Source: Billgrantia endophytica
Lineage (GTDB): Bacteria; Pseudomonadota; Gammaproteobacteria; Pseudomonadales; Halomonadaceae
Assembly (NCBI RefSeq): GCF_002879615.1
Contig: NZ_PNRF01000032.1
Coordinates: 62,001-126,000, forward strand
Length of the DNA: 64,000 bases
Direction: 5' to 3'
Part shown: positions 48,914 through 58,100 of the stretch, one piece after another
How the letters are laid out: each line of letters starts with the position of its first letter
Numbering within the stretch: position 1 is the stretch's first letter
The notes under the pieces: model-generated
Told to the model about the DNA's origin: nothing
The model's input: the letters and a program-made list of their open reading frames with translations, nothing else
Database searches by the model: none
Program-made: the position numbers and the translations under genes

Positions 48914-49737
48914 GACGTGTCCCCCTCGCCGGCGTGGTACCAGGGGAAGGCCAGTCGCGAGATCCAGGCCAGCAGTTGGTCGAGCAGGAAGGCCAGCAGC
49001 GTGATCCAGGCGACATAGGGCAGGATCACGTCCATCGACAGGTAGCGACGCACCAGGAAGATTCGATAGCCGAGTCCTTCCTGAGAGGCAATGGCCTCGG
49101 CGGCGATCAGAAACAGCCAGGCGGTGCCCAGTGCCAGGCGGGTGGCATTGAGCAGACGAGGTGTGAGCTGCGGCAGCAGCACTCGGGTCAGCACCTGCCA
49201 GGAGCTGGCTCCGAGGGTCTGGGCCTTGATCAACTGCTCGTCGGGCAGGCGCAGGGCGTGGCCCTGCAGGTCGCGAATCAGAAAGGGCGTCACCCCAATT
49301 GCGATCAGCGCGATCTTGGCCATCTCGCCGGTACCGAAGGCGATGAACAGGATGGGCAGGATCGCCATCGGTGGGATCAGCGAGACCACTGTGACCAGTG
49401 GCGAGAGTTTGGCACGTACCAGCGGCAAGCCACCATTGACGATGCCTACACTTAGGCCGATCAGCGCACTGATGGCGACGCCGATCAGCAGCCGCTCGAG
49501 GCTCGCCACGGTATCCGCCCACAGGATGATCTGGCCGGTGCGGACGTTCTCTTCGGTGGCCAGGTTGTAGAAGGTCTGGGCCATGGTGGCCGGTGCCGGC
49601 AGCAGTCGATCATTGGGGTTCTCGGCCAGGCGTGCATTGGACAGGGCGAGATAGATCATTGCCAGCAGCAGGAAGGGCAGTAGCCCCAACAGCCAGCGGC
49701 CACCCTTGGACGGCGTGAGGTTGATCAGGCGTTTCAT
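48910..49737 (-). CDS. ABC transporter permease (guanidine operon)
   Basis: This 275-residue inner-membrane protein has about six transmembrane segments and the EAA-type loop (QTLGASSWQVLTRVLLPQLTPRLL). It belongs to the SsuC/TauC-like permeases. It overlaps the ATPase gene by 4 bp. Together with the binding protein it should import guanidine or a related compound. Confidence 0.92.
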   Translation of the reverse strand: MKRLINLTPSKGGRWLLGLLPFLLLAMIYLALSNARLAENPNDRLLPAPATMAQTFYNLATEENVRTGQIILWADTVASLERLLIGVAISALIGLSVGIVNGGLPLVRAKLSPLVTVVSLIPPMAILPILFIAFGTGEMAKIALIAIGVTPFLIRDLQGHALRLPDEQLIKAQTLGASSWQVLTRVLLPQLTPRLLNATRLALGTAWLFLIAAEAIASQEGLGYRIFLVRRYLSMDVILPYVAWITLLAFLLDQLLAWISRLAFPWYHAGEGDTS

Positions 49738-49810
49738 ATGGGCTCCGCGTCAGGTGAGAGTCGCAAGGCATGCGCTACCACGGGCAGCGCATGTCGTCCT
49801 GACGATTGGC

Positions 49811-50926
49811 TTATTGTCGTGAGTCGATATAGGCCTGGGTGAAGCTCGGGTCGAAGCGCAGTTGGATATTGCCCTCGTCGCCGTATACGCCGCTGGGGGT
49901 TTCGATGCCGACCACTTCGGGGGAGGGGGCCATGTCGCCGAGCAGGCCATGTTCAAAGCTGAACTCGGCGACGCGTTGCATGGTCTCGAGCAGGTCGTCG
50001 CTTTCCAGCAATTCCACGGCATCGGCGGGGTCGGTATACATGTGGGTGGCCTCTAGCTGGGCACGATAGCCATCGAGGTCGGTGCCGGCGGCGTCGGCCA
50101 TGATCGACAGCGCCGCGTCATCGTCGGCGGCGACCAACTCCATGACTTCGTACCAGGCACCGACCAGGGCATGGCCGAAATCGGGGTTGGCGGCCAGGGT
50201 GTCGCTGTTGACCACCAACATGTCGAGGATCTCGCCGGGAATTTCGGCGGAGGTGTAGACCACGTGGCTGTCGGGCATCTCGGCGATGGCATTGAGCTGG
50301 GGATTCCAGGCTGCCACGGCCTCGGTGCTGTCGCTGGAGAAGAGGCCGACGATATCGGCATCCGAGGTGTTGACGGTCTCGATGTCACGCTCGGTAAGGC
50401 CGACGCTTTCCAGGGCGCGAGCCAGGAAGTAGTGAGAAACGCTGAATTGCACCAGGTTGACGCGGCGGCCTTCGATGTCGGCCAGATCGTCGCTGTCCTT
50501 GAGCACGATGCCATCGTTGCCGTCGGAGTAGTCGTTGATGATCAGTGCGGTGGAGTCGACGCCACTGGCGGCGGGGATGGTCAGTGCATCCATGTTGGTC
50601 ATGGCGCAGCCGTCGACGTTTCCGGAGGTGAACTGGTTGATCGATTCGACGTAGTCGTTGACCTGGATGACATCGATGCTGATGCCGTACTCCTCGGCCC
50701 ATTTATCGATGATGCCTTCCTGGTCGGCATAGGCCCAGGGCATCCAGCCGGCATAGATCGACCAGCAGACGCGGAATTCGTCGCGTTCCTGGCCGTGAGC
50801 TGGTGAGGTAGCCAGAACGCTGGCAAGCAGCACCGAGGAAAGCGCACAGGAAGCGATCAAATTGCTGCGGCTATGCAGGGCCAGCGGATGTCCGGTGAGA
50901 GGGCGGGGAAGCGTGGCAGGGGTCAT
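49811..50926 (-). CDS. ABC transporter substrate-binding protein (guanidine/urea carboxylase region)
   Basis: This 371-residue periplasmic protein has a signal peptide (ASCALSSVLLASVLATSPAHG, cut before QERDEF). It has an NMT1/SsuA-like fold: FRVCWSIYAGWMPWAYADQEGIIDKWAEEYGI, QFTSGNVDGCAMTNMDAL. It fits the binding-protein group found beside urea carboxylase genes. ATG 50926 is chosen over a TTG at 50938 because GGAG is well placed for it. It is the first gene after the guanidine-I riboswitch. Confidence 0.9.
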   Translation of the reverse strand: MTPATLPRPLTGHPLALHSRSNLIASCALSSVLLASVLATSPAHGQERDEFRVCWSIYAGWMPWAYADQEGIIDKWAEEYGISIDVIQVNDYVESINQFTSGNVDGCAMTNMDALTIPAASGVDSTALIINDYSDGNDGIVLKDSDDLADIEGRRVNLVQFSVSHYFLARALESVGLTERDIETVNTSDADIVGLFSSDSTEAVAAWNPQLNAIAEMPDSHVVYTSAEIPGEILDMLVVNSDTLAANPDFGHALVGAWYEVMELVAADDDAALSIMADAAGTDLDGYRAQLEATHMYTDPADAVELLESDDLLETMQRVAEFSFEHGLLGDMAPSPEVVGIETPSGVYGDEGNIQLRFDPSFTQAYIDSRQ

Positions 50927-50987
50927 GGCAGTCTCCAAACGGTTGGGAGCGAGCTAGGGGGGCATCGGCGCAGCAACTGCACCTTAT

Positions 50988-51135
50988 CCTCCCGGGCTTT
51001 TCTCCCGCCGTGTAACCTTGCATCTGTGAGGAACGTCCGTGACGGAACACTTCCCCGCTGATGCCGGGTCGACGGCTCTCGGACCTGGCGCCGCATCTGG
51101 GGGCTTACTTGATGCGACCGGAACCCTAGCCGTCC
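50988..51135 (-). ncRNA. Guanidine-I riboswitch (ykkC type)
   Basis: On the minus strand the conserved blocks appear in order: ACGGCTAGGGTTCCGG, AGGTCCGAGAGCCGT, ACACGGCGGGA and AAAGCCCGGGAG. ACGGC and GCCGT at the ends of the first two blocks close the P1 stem. The spacing includes an extended P3 insert of about 60 nt. It lies 62 nt upstream of the binding-protein start. Between them CTCCCAA (50943-50949) can pair with the GGAG ribosome site region (50933-50936), which suggests translational control. Confidence 0.93.
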
Positions 51136-51194
51136 ATTGGAAACCGAATTGTCTGGCAGCCAAAGCTGCCGATACCCCATATCATGCAATGTGA

Positions 51195-51210
51195 GGCAAG
51201 AATAGGGCCG
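51195..51210 (-). promoter_or_regulatory. Putative sigma54 promoter of the guanidine operon
   Basis: The minus strand reads CGGCCCTATTCTTGCC, with GG-N10-GC spacing and a full TTGC at -12; the -24 element is weaker. It would start transcription near 51184, just upstream of the riboswitch. A chance match cannot be excluded. Confidence 0.5.
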
Positions 51211-51295
51211 GTCATGAGGTAATAATCGTGAAAACAGGGCATTGAGGGAGTGCGAGGCGCCGGTGGGCAATCGCGACTCGGCATCGGTGTTTCAA

Positions 51296-51326
51296 GATGG
51301 TGCGCACTTGTCGCATGCGCACCATC
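51296..51326. terminator. Long inverted repeat downstream of epmB
   Basis: GATGGTGCGC (51296-51305) pairs perfectly with GCGCACCATC (51317-51326) around 11 bases. It lies 17 bp after the epmB stop, so it is probably its terminator. It is also about 100 bp upstream of the guanidine-operon promoter, where an enhancer-binding protein might bind. Confidence 0.55.
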
Positions 51327-51342
51327 CTGGTGGTTAGTGGCG

Positions 51343-52389
51343 TCAAAGTGGCGTCTTGCTGGCTTCGCCGGGGATCTCACGCACCAGGCGGGGCATCAGG
51401 AAACCAGGCAGTTGCCCCCTCAGGCCCGCGATCAGTTCGCGGGCCTCTTCGTCTGTCACGTCGAAGTGGGCGGCCCCCGCCACCGGGTCGAGCACGTGCA
51501 GGTAGTAGGGCAGGACGCCGGCTTCGAAGAGCCGCTCGGAGAGGTTGGCCAGCGTCTCGACCGAGTCGTTGACACCGCGCAGCAGCACGCTCTGGTTGAG
51601 CAGGGTCACGCCAGCGCCTTTCAGGCGCTCGCAGGCCGCCGCCACGGCGTCATCGATCTCGTTGGCATGGTTGATGTGCAACACCACCACCTTCTGCAGG
51701 CGGGTGGTGGAGAGCCAGTGGAGCAGGGCGTCGTCGACCCGGTCGGGGATCACCACCGGCAGCCGAGTGTGAAGGCGCAGCCGTTTCAGGTGGGGAATGG
51801 CGGCGAGGCGTTCCGCCAGCCATGCCAGTTGGCGGTCGCTGGCGGCCAGCGGGTCACCACCGGAGAGAATGGCTTCGGTGATCGAGACGTCGTCACGCAG
51901 ATACTCGAGAGAGTCTTCCCACTGGGTGCGGGAGGGTGTGTTCTCGCCGTAGGGAAAGTGGCGGCGGAAGCAGTAGCGGCAGTTCACGGCACAGGCGGGG
52001 CTGGCGATCAGCAGGACGCGCCCGGCGTACTTGTGGATCAGGCCTCGCCCGGGAGTGTGGTCGGCTTCCGCCAGGGGGTCGGATACGTAGCCCCGGACCA
52101 CCTCGCCTTCGGCAGCCAGCGGCAGTACCTGGCGCAGCAGGGGGTCCTGTGGGTCTCCGGGGCGCATGCGGGACAGAAAGGCCTCCGGCACCCGCACCTC
52201 GAACAGGGAGTGGCCTCGCTCGGCGCCGGGAAGCCAGCCGCCATCGAGGCCCAGGCGGCGACACAGTTCCCCCGGGTCGCGGATGGCCTGCGACAGCTGG
52301 GCCTGCCAGGCCGACTGCAGGGCCAAGGGCGTCACGTCGGGGTGTGTCGATTCCTGGCTCTGCAAAACGGAGGGGCTTCGGGTTATCAT
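51343..52389 (-). CDS. epmB: EpmB, EF-P lysine 2,3-aminomutase
   Basis: This 348-residue radical-SAM enzyme turns lysine into beta-lysine for attachment to EF-P. The cluster motif is CAVNCRYCFRRHFPYGEN, followed by EAILSGGDPL and the PLP-site region near the C-terminus. It is divergent from efp (100-bp shared promoter region). ATG 52389 is preferred over an in-frame GTG at 52398. A decayed copy lies at 39045-39291. Confidence 0.95.
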   Translation of the reverse strand: MITRSPSVLQSQESTHPDVTPLALQSAWQAQLSQAIRDPGELCRRLGLDGGWLPGAERGHSLFEVRVPEAFLSRMRPGDPQDPLLRQVLPLAAEGEVVRGYVSDPLAEADHTPGRGLIHKYAGRVLLIASPACAVNCRYCFRRHFPYGENTPSRTQWEDSLEYLRDDVSITEAILSGGDPLAASDRQLAWLAERLAAIPHLKRLRLHTRLPVVIPDRVDDALLHWLSTTRLQKVVVLHINHANEIDDAVAAACERLKGAGVTLLNQSVLLRGVNDSVETLANLSERLFEAGVLPYYLHVLDPVAGAAHFDVTDEEARELIAGLRGQLPGFLMPRLVREIPGEASKTPL

Positions 52390-52489
52390 GTGGCACACCA
52401 GTCACATAGGGACGAGGGGATGACTCCTCGTCGATTCCGTATTCGCGCGTCCAGATCGAGCTGCGACGCGCTCGATCCTGCGAGGCAAT

Positions 52490-53056
52490 ATGGCGAACTA
52501 TTCTACCAACGAATTCAAGGGCGGGCTGAAGGTGATGCTGGATGGCGACCCCTGCGCGATCGTCGAGAACGAATTCGTCAAGCCGGGCAAGGGCCAGGCC
52601 TTCAACCGGGTCAAGCTGCGCAACCTGATCACCGGCCGTGTCTGGGAGCGCACCTTCAAGTCCGGCGAATCCCTTGAGGGCGCGGACGTGATGGACCTGG
52701 AGATGGAGTATCTCTACTCCGACGGGGACATGTGGTACTTCATGAAGACCGACGGTTCCTTCGAGCAGTATGCGGTCGAGAAGAAGGCCCTCGGCGACAC
52801 GGCCAAGTGGCTCAAGGAGCAGGTGGCCTACACCGTGACCCTGTGGAACGACAATGCCATCAGCGTCACCCCGCCCAACTTCATCGAGCTGGAAGTGGTC
52901 GAGACCGACCCGGGACTCAAGGGCGACACCGCTCAGGGCGGCTCCAAGCCGGCAACCCTCTCTTCCGGTGCCGTGGTTCGCGTTCCGCTGTTCATCAACC
53001 AGGGCGAGGTGCTGAAAGTCGATACCCGCTCCGGGGATTATGTCAGCCGCGCTTGA
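52490..53056 (+). CDS. efp: Elongation factor P
   Basis: This 188-residue protein relieves ribosome stalling at polyproline. K34 in [10 protein letters not shown] is the beta-lysylation site used by EpmA and EpmB, both encoded next to it. The three OB/KOW-type domains are present: [54 protein letters not shown]. Confidence 0.97.
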   Translation: MANYSTNEFKGGLKVMLDGDPCAIVENEFVKPGKGQAFNRVKLRNLITGRVWERTFKSGESLEGADVMDLEMEYLYSDGDMWYFMKTDGSFEQYAVEKKALGDTAKWLKEQVAYTVTLWNDNAISVTPPNFIELEVVETDPGLKGDTAQGGSKPATLSSGAVVRVPLFINQGEVLKVDTRSGDYVSRA

Positions 53057-53127
53057 GGGAAGATCCTCCAAGGCTAGCGGCGCCGGGGATAGGCTATCGC
53101 AGATAGCTTCCATCGCTCGGGGCCGGT

Positions 53128-53220
53128 CTGGCGACAAGCCTGTGAGGAGGCGCTGTGAACACTTCCCTGTACGCTACCGATGTCATCCCTGGCGTAGGAC
53201 CTCCTCTTCGGCTTGTCCCC
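53128..53220 (-). repeat. Structured dispersed repeat, copy D (efp-epmA gap, inverted)
   Basis: The minus strand shows GGGGACAAGCCGAAGAGGAGG, a hairpin with AGGGAT loop (stem with wobbles and one mismatch), GTAGCGTACAGGGAAGTG and CCTCCTCACAGGCTTGTCGCC. Just upstream, 53073-53096 resembles the first bases of copy A in plus orientation (GCTAGCGGCGCCGGGGA), so two repeat ends face each other in this 300-bp gap. No gene is seen in the gap. Confidence 0.68.
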
Positions 53221-53356
53221 AATTCCCCTCGCTTGGCGTATCCGCGATAGCCTTGGCACTGGGGAAGCCACGGCTCCGTGCCTGTTTCCGACGAGACAGC
53301 AACCCACGAAGGCTACGCTTTTCCGGCGTGGCTTTCGTCGTTCTGGAGAAAGTGTC

Positions 53357-54331
53357 ATGGCAACCGACTGGCAGCCCACGGCGAGTATCGAGACGCTGCG
53401 CGAGCGGGCGCGGCTACTGGCCCAGGTGCGGGCGTTCTTCGCCGGGCGGGATGTGCTGGAGGTCGAGACGCCGGTTCTTGGCCATGGTGGCAGTACCGAT
53501 GTGCACCTGGCCTCGCTCTCCTGCCAGGCGGATACGCCGGCCGGGCGTGAGCGGCTGTGGCTGATCACTTCGCCGGAGTTCTCCATGAAGCGGTTGCTCG
53601 CCGCCGGTAGCGGGCCGATCTTCCAGCTGGCGAAGAGCTTTCGCGACGGCGAGGTGGGGCGACGCCACAACCTCGAGTTCACCATGCTGGAATGGTATCG
53701 GCCGGGCTTCGTGCTCAACGAGCTGATCGACGAGACGGCGGCACTGATTCACACGATCCTGCCAGGCGCATCTGGTCCGCTTCGGCGGCGCCGCTACCGC
53801 GAGCTGTTTCGCGCGGCGCTCCATATCGACCCCTTCCATGCGCCGCTGAGCGACCTGCGCCGCCTGGCCGGTGAGCGCGGTGGGCTCGACATGGCGGAAG
53901 CGCCGCGCGATACCTGTCTGGACCTGCTGATGAGCCTGGTCATCGAGCCGACACTGGGTCGTGACGGACAGGAGGTGGTGGTGGACTACCCGGCTAGCCA
54001 GGCGGCCCTGGCGCGTCGTCATCGCGACCCGGAGGATGGCGAGTGGGTCGCCTCGCGCTTCGAGGTCTATGCGCAGGGACTGGAACTGGCCAACGGCTAT
54101 GATGAGCTCATCGATGCCGGTGAACAGCGCATGCGCTTCGAGGAAGACAATGCCGAGCGCCGCCGGCTGGGGTTTGCCGAGGTCGATATCGACGAGCGCC
54201 TGCTGGCGGCCCTCGAATACGGCATGCCGGCGGGCTGTGGGGTCGCGCTGGGCTTGGACCGGCTGATCCAACTGGCGTTGGGCAAGCAGAGCGTGGCGGA
54301 GGTGATGGCCTTCGCCACGCCCAACTGCTGA
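53357..54331 (+). CDS. epmA: EpmA, EF-P--lysine ligase
   Basis: This 324-residue protein resembles the catalytic half of class II lysyl-tRNA synthetase. It attaches beta-lysine to EF-P. Marks are FFAGRDVLEVETPVLGHGGSTD, LITSPEFSMKRLLA, FRDGEVGRRHNLEFTMLEWYRP and GCGVALGLDRLIQLAL. The start at 53357 has GGAG 9 bases upstream. It lacks the anticodon-binding domain, as expected. Confidence 0.95.
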   Translation: MATDWQPTASIETLRERARLLAQVRAFFAGRDVLEVETPVLGHGGSTDVHLASLSCQADTPAGRERLWLITSPEFSMKRLLAAGSGPIFQLAKSFRDGEVGRRHNLEFTMLEWYRPGFVLNELIDETAALIHTILPGASGPLRRRRYRELFRAALHIDPFHAPLSDLRRLAGERGGLDMAEAPRDTCLDLLMSLVIEPTLGRDGQEVVVDYPASQAALARRHRDPEDGEWVASRFEVYAQGLELANGYDELIDAGEQRMRFEEDNAERRRLGFAEVDIDERLLAALEYGMPAGCGVALGLDRLIQLALGKQSVAEVMAFATPNC

Positions 54332-54346
54332 TTCACCACCTGGGCA

Positions 54347-55204
54347 TCATCGTTCAATGAGCGCCAGGGAGGGAAAGCCGCCCAACGACTGGCCCATGGT
54401 CACCTTGGTCTTGGGCGCCAGGGTGTCGTCGAAGCCGACCGGGCCGGCGAAAGCCATCACCACGGTGGAGCCGAGCTTGAAGCGTCCCATCTCCTCGCCA
54501 CGTTCGAGGCGTACCGGGGTATCGAAGCGGATGCGCTGCACCTGCCCCGAGAGCGGCGTAATCTGTCCTGCCCAGACGGTTTCGATGGCGGCCACGATCA
54601 TCGCCCCGACCAGTACCACCACCATGCGGCCGTGCTCGGTATCGAAATGGCACACCAGGCGCTCGTTGCGGGCGAACAGGTTGGGCACGTGGTCGGTGGT
54701 GGCCGCATTGACCGAGAACAGTCGCCCCGGCACGTAGACCATCTCGGTCAGGGAGCCGCCCAGCGGCATGTGCACCCGGTGATAGTCCCTGGGCGAAAGA
54801 TAGATGTTGGCATAACTGCCACCCCGGTAGCGCCTGGCCGCTTCCTCGTCGCCGCCGAGCAGGTCGGCCATGGAGAAGCGGTGCCCCTTGGCCTGCAACA
54901 GCCGGTCCGCCTCGATGGCGCCGAACTGGGACAGGGTTCCGTCGGCGGGGCAGAGCAGCCCTTCACCGAGGGGTCTGGCATCCGGCTTCAGTTTTCGGGT
55001 GAAGAAGTCATTGAAGGTGGCATAGGCCGTGGGATCGGGCTCGACGGCCTCGCGCATGTCGACCTTGAACCGCTTGATGAAGGCGCGGATCAAGGCGTTC
55101 TTCAGCCAGGGCTGGCGACATTCGGCGAGCTTGCCCACCAGGCGCGAGAGCAGATGGTGGGGAACGGGGTACTGGATCAGGGCGAAGCACTTGGCGAGAG
55201 ACAA
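54347..55204 (-). CDS. psd: Phosphatidylserine decarboxylase proenzyme
   Basis: This 285-residue membrane-associated enzyme makes phosphatidylethanolamine. The self-cleavage motif LGST is in [11 protein letters not shown] near the C-terminus, where the pyruvoyl group forms. [19 protein letters not shown] and [14 protein letters not shown] are family segments. No ATG lies at the right place. A TTG at 55204 gives [22 protein letters not shown], matching the usual N-terminus, so a TTG start is proposed. The rhodanese gene precedes it by 35 bp. Confidence 0.93.
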   Translation of the reverse strand: MSLAKCFALIQYPVPHHLLSRLVGKLAECRQPWLKNALIRAFIKRFKVDMREAVEPDPTAYATFNDFFTRKLKPDARPLGEGLLCPADGTLSQFGAIEADRLLQAKGHRFSMADLLGGDEEAARRYRGGSYANIYLSPRDYHRVHMPLGGSLTEMVYVPGRLFSVNAATTDHVPNLFARNERLVCHFDTEHGRMVVVLVGAMIVAAIETVWAGQITPLSGQVQRIRFDTPVRLERGEEMGRFKLGSTVVMAFAGPVGFDDTLAPKTKVTMGQSLGGFPSLALIER

Positions 55205-55239
55205 GGTAGTGGTTCCGTTGCGGGATTGGTTGGTTTGCC

Positions 55240-56070
55240 TTACTTCTCTATCGGCGTATCGTCGCGGTTGCCCCACTCCTTCCAGGAGCCGGCGTAGCCA
55301 CGCATCTTCTCGAATCCCAGCGCCTTGCCCACCAGCCAGGTGAAGCCGCTGCGGTGATGGCTCTGGCAGTGAGTGACCACTTCCATGTCCGGTGTCAGAC
55401 CCAGGGCTCCCAGCTCGGTGATCAGCTCCGCATAGTCGCGGATACGCAAGGCGCGCTCCTGGTCCATGGCAGCGGTCCATTCCATGTTCACCGCGCCGGG
55501 AATATGTCCGAGCCGCCTGTTGTCGCCTTTCTCCCCGTCATACTCGGCCCGGGAGCGAGCGTCCCAGACAGCGAAGCCCTTCTCCCCCAGGCGCTCCAGG
55601 ATCTCGCTGCGATCGATGGCCACCTCGGGGTGCAGGATGTCGGCCTCGTAATCGCTGGGGATGGGGGAGCGCGATTCGGTCGAGATGGGCTGACCGGCAT
55701 GGCGCCAGGCGTGGATACCGCCGTTGAGATAGGAGTAGCGGGTATGCCCGATCAGCTCCAGGGTCCACAGCAGGCGTCCGGCCCAGCCCCCGCCCTCATC
55801 GTCATAGGCCACCACATGGGTATCCCGTGTCAGGCCGAGTGACGAGAAGAGATGCGAGAGCGCGTCTGTGGCTGGCACCTCGCAGGGGACATCGCCTTCA
55901 CCACGCATCAGCTTGCGAAAGTCGAGAAACACGGCGCCCGGGACATGCCCCTCGCCATGGCTGTCAGCCTTTATCGGCACGTCGATGATCAGCAGCTGAG
56001 GATCGTCCAGATGCTCGGCAAGCTGTTCGGGCTCGACGATCAGCGGCAACAGATTCTCTTCAGAGCTCAT
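55240..56070 (-). CDS. Sulfurtransferase (tandem rhodanese)
   Basis: This 276-residue protein has two rhodanese domains. The first is inactive-like and the second has C235 in [12 protein letters not shown] as the persulfide cysteine. [18 protein letters not shown] and [10 protein letters not shown] are typical. Its substrate is unknown; thiosulfate or 3-mercaptopyruvate are possible. It is probably cotranscribed with psd. Confidence 0.88.
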   Translation of the reverse strand: MSSEENLLPLIVEPEQLAEHLDDPQLLIIDVPIKADSHGEGHVPGAVFLDFRKLMRGEGDVPCEVPATDALSHLFSSLGLTRDTHVVAYDDEGGGWAGRLLWTLELIGHTRYSYLNGGIHAWRHAGQPISTESRSPIPSDYEADILHPEVAIDRSEILERLGEKGFAVWDARSRAEYDGEKGDNRRLGHIPGAVNMEWTAAMDQERALRIRDYAELITELGALGLTPDMEVVTHCQSHHRSGFTWLVGKALGFEKMRGYAGSWKEWGNRDDTPIEK

Positions 56071-56158
56071 GGCACTCTCCTTATTTTCAGCCTTGGTTCC
56101 AGCCTTGACACCGGCCTGCGTCGGGTCGCTTTCACTCTACCTCAGATCTCGTCATGGC

Positions 56159-57193
56159 TCAGGCTTCGTTGAGGCTGTCGACGATGCGGCGGTAACTGTC
56201 AAAACGTTCGGGATGGATGTCCCCTCGCTTCACGGCTTCGAGCACTGCGCAGCCCGGCTCCTGCCGGTGGCGACAATCGCGGAATCGACAGCGCCCGAGC
56301 AGTTCGCGAAACTCGATGAAGCCTTCGGTGACCTGCTGTTCGTCCAGGTGCATCAGCCCGAATTCACGAATTCCGGGGGAGTCGATCAATTCGGCGTTTT
56401 CGGCAGTCGGCAGGTCGTAGAGTCGCGCCGTGGTGGTGGTATGGGTACCCTTGCGCGAATCCTTCGACAGCGCCCCGATGCGAAGCGCCTCGCCGGGGAG
56501 CAGACGATCGATGAGGGATGACTTGCCTACGCCGCTCTGACCGACGAAGACCGAGGTGCGTCCGGCCAGGCGGTCATGAAGGGCGGCGAGGCCATTCTCC
56601 CGTGCCGTGGTGGTCGCCACTACCGGGTATCCCAATGCCTCGTAGCGGTTGAGCAGCGCCATCAATTCGCCACCGTCCTTCGGCAGCAGGTCGATCTTGT
56701 TGAGTACCAGCGTCGGGTCGATGCCAGTGGCTTCGGCGGCCACCAGGTAGCGATCGATCAAGTTGGGATGGGGGGCGGGCTCCACGGCGAAGACGATCAG
56801 GATCTGATCGATATTGGCGGCAACCGGCTTCAACTGGCCTCGGGCGTCGGGGCGCTCCAGGACACTCTGGCGTTCCGAGCGGGCCACGACAACGCCTTCG
56901 ACGACATGCCCGGCAGGATCATGGGTCGCGCGCCAGATCACACGGTCGCCGGTCACCAGGCCTTCGAGGTTGGCGCGCAGGTGACAGCGCACCGGGTCGC
57001 CGCCGCTGTCGGCGCGAACATCCAGGGTACGCCCGAAATGGGCGATGACGCGCCCGGGTTGCTCGGGACCGTACTCGCCGGCAGCGAGTTTCCGGGAATC
57101 CTCGTCACCCCGCTGTTCGGCGCGACGAGCGCGTTCGGCTTGTACCTTCTCGATACGCCAGCGCTGCTGGCGGCTCAACTTGCGTTTGCTCAT
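56159..57193 (-). CDS. rsgA: RsgA, ribosome small subunit-dependent GTPase A
   Basis: This 344-residue GTPase is circularly permuted: NKID (G4) comes before GQSGVGKSSL (G1), and DSPGIREFGL is G3. An N-terminal basic stretch and OB fold come first, and a zinc site CRFRDCRHRQEPGC lies near the C-terminus. It helps late 30S assembly. Divergent from orn, with 85 bp between the starts. Confidence 0.96.
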   Translation of the reverse strand: MSKRKLSRQQRWRIEKVQAERARRAEQRGDEDSRKLAAGEYGPEQPGRVIAHFGRTLDVRADSGGDPVRCHLRANLEGLVTGDRVIWRATHDPAGHVVEGVVVARSERQSVLERPDARGQLKPVAANIDQILIVFAVEPAPHPNLIDRYLVAAEATGIDPTLVLNKIDLLPKDGGELMALLNRYEALGYPVVATTTARENGLAALHDRLAGRTSVFVGQSGVGKSSLIDRLLPGEALRIGALSKDSRKGTHTTTTARLYDLPTAENAELIDSPGIREFGLMHLDEQQVTEGFIEFRELLGRCRFRDCRHRQEPGCAVLEAVKRGDIHPERFDSYRRIVDSLNEA

Positions 57194-57278
57194 GAGGGCC
57201 CGAAAATCGTTACAATGATGGCATTGTAACCAGCGTGGCCTGGCCTGTCGTGCTGTGCCCGTTTTTCTGGAGCTCCCA

Positions 57279-57863
57279 ATGACCGATTCCCCTGAACCAC
57301 GCCAGGACCTGCTGGTGTGGATCGATCTTGAAATGACCGGGCTGGACCCGGAGCGCGAGCGTATCATCGAGGTGGCCACCCTGCTCACCGATAACGACCT
57401 CAACCTCATCGCCGAGGGCCCGGTGCTCGCCGTCCATCAGCCCGATGGGTTGCTGGCGGCGATGGACGACTGGAACCAGAAGACCCATGGCGAGTCGGGC
57501 CTGGTCGAGCGGGTCAAGCAGAGCCGCATCGACACTGCCGAGGCCGAGCGACGTACCCTCGACTTTCTCAAGGCCCACGTGACCCCGGGTTCGTCACCGA
57601 TGTGCGGCAACAGCGTGCACCAGGACCGGCGCTTCCTCGAACGCGAGATGCCCGGGCTGCTGGCCTTCTTCCACTACCGCAACCTGGACGTCTCGACGCT
57701 GAAGGAACTGGCCAAGCGTTGGAACCCGGGCGCGCTGGCCGGCTTCAGCAAGCGCAATACGCACCAGGCGCTGGACGATATCCGCGAGTCGCTGGCCGAG
57801 CTGGCCCACTATCGCAATACGTTCCTGCGGCTGGCGGGCAGTGAGCGTGACGAGGAGGAGTGA
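57279..57863 (+). CDS. orn: Oligoribonuclease
   Basis: This 194-residue DEDDh exonuclease degrades dinucleotides, including pGpG. The acidic residues lie in [20 protein letters not shown], and [14 protein letters not shown] and [14 protein letters not shown] supply the rest. Start at 57279. It is next to rsgA, as in many gammaproteobacteria. Confidence 0.97.
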   Translation: MTDSPEPRQDLLVWIDLEMTGLDPERERIIEVATLLTDNDLNLIAEGPVLAVHQPDGLLAAMDDWNQKTHGESGLVERVKQSRIDTAEAERRTLDFLKAHVTPGSSPMCGNSVHQDRRFLEREMPGLLAFFHYRNLDVSTLKELAKRWNPGALAGFSKRNTHQALDDIRESLAELAHYRNTFLRLAGSERDEEE

Positions 57864-57942
57864 GAGGAAAGTCTGACCCAGTCGTCAGATGGAAGGAGTC
57901 GGAGCTGTCATGTGAGCGATTTAGCCGGGACGCCGATGCGAG

Positions 57943-58028
57943 CGAGCCGAGTCGCGCAAATCGACCGGGATGTCGATTTAGGGCTAGCAAGAGGGACCTT
58001 GTTCTAGCCCGGCGCGTCGCTCGGCTCG
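57943..58028. repeat. Nested-hairpin element downstream of orn
   Basis: Three nested or adjacent stems are visible. CGAGCCGAG (57943-57951) pairs with CTCGGCTCG (58020-58028) and encloses two arms: AATCGAC/GTCGATT (57959-57965 with 57972-57978) and GGGCTAG/CTAGCCC (57981-57987 with 58004-58010). It fills the gap between the convergent genes orn and queG. It may be a terminator or a REP-like unit. Confidence 0.6.
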
Positions 58029-58100
58029 CGAAGCGTCGGGGTTTCGTCACGGCGCAAGCGAGTATACAGGCTCCGACGTACACTCAGATGCCGGCGTTCC

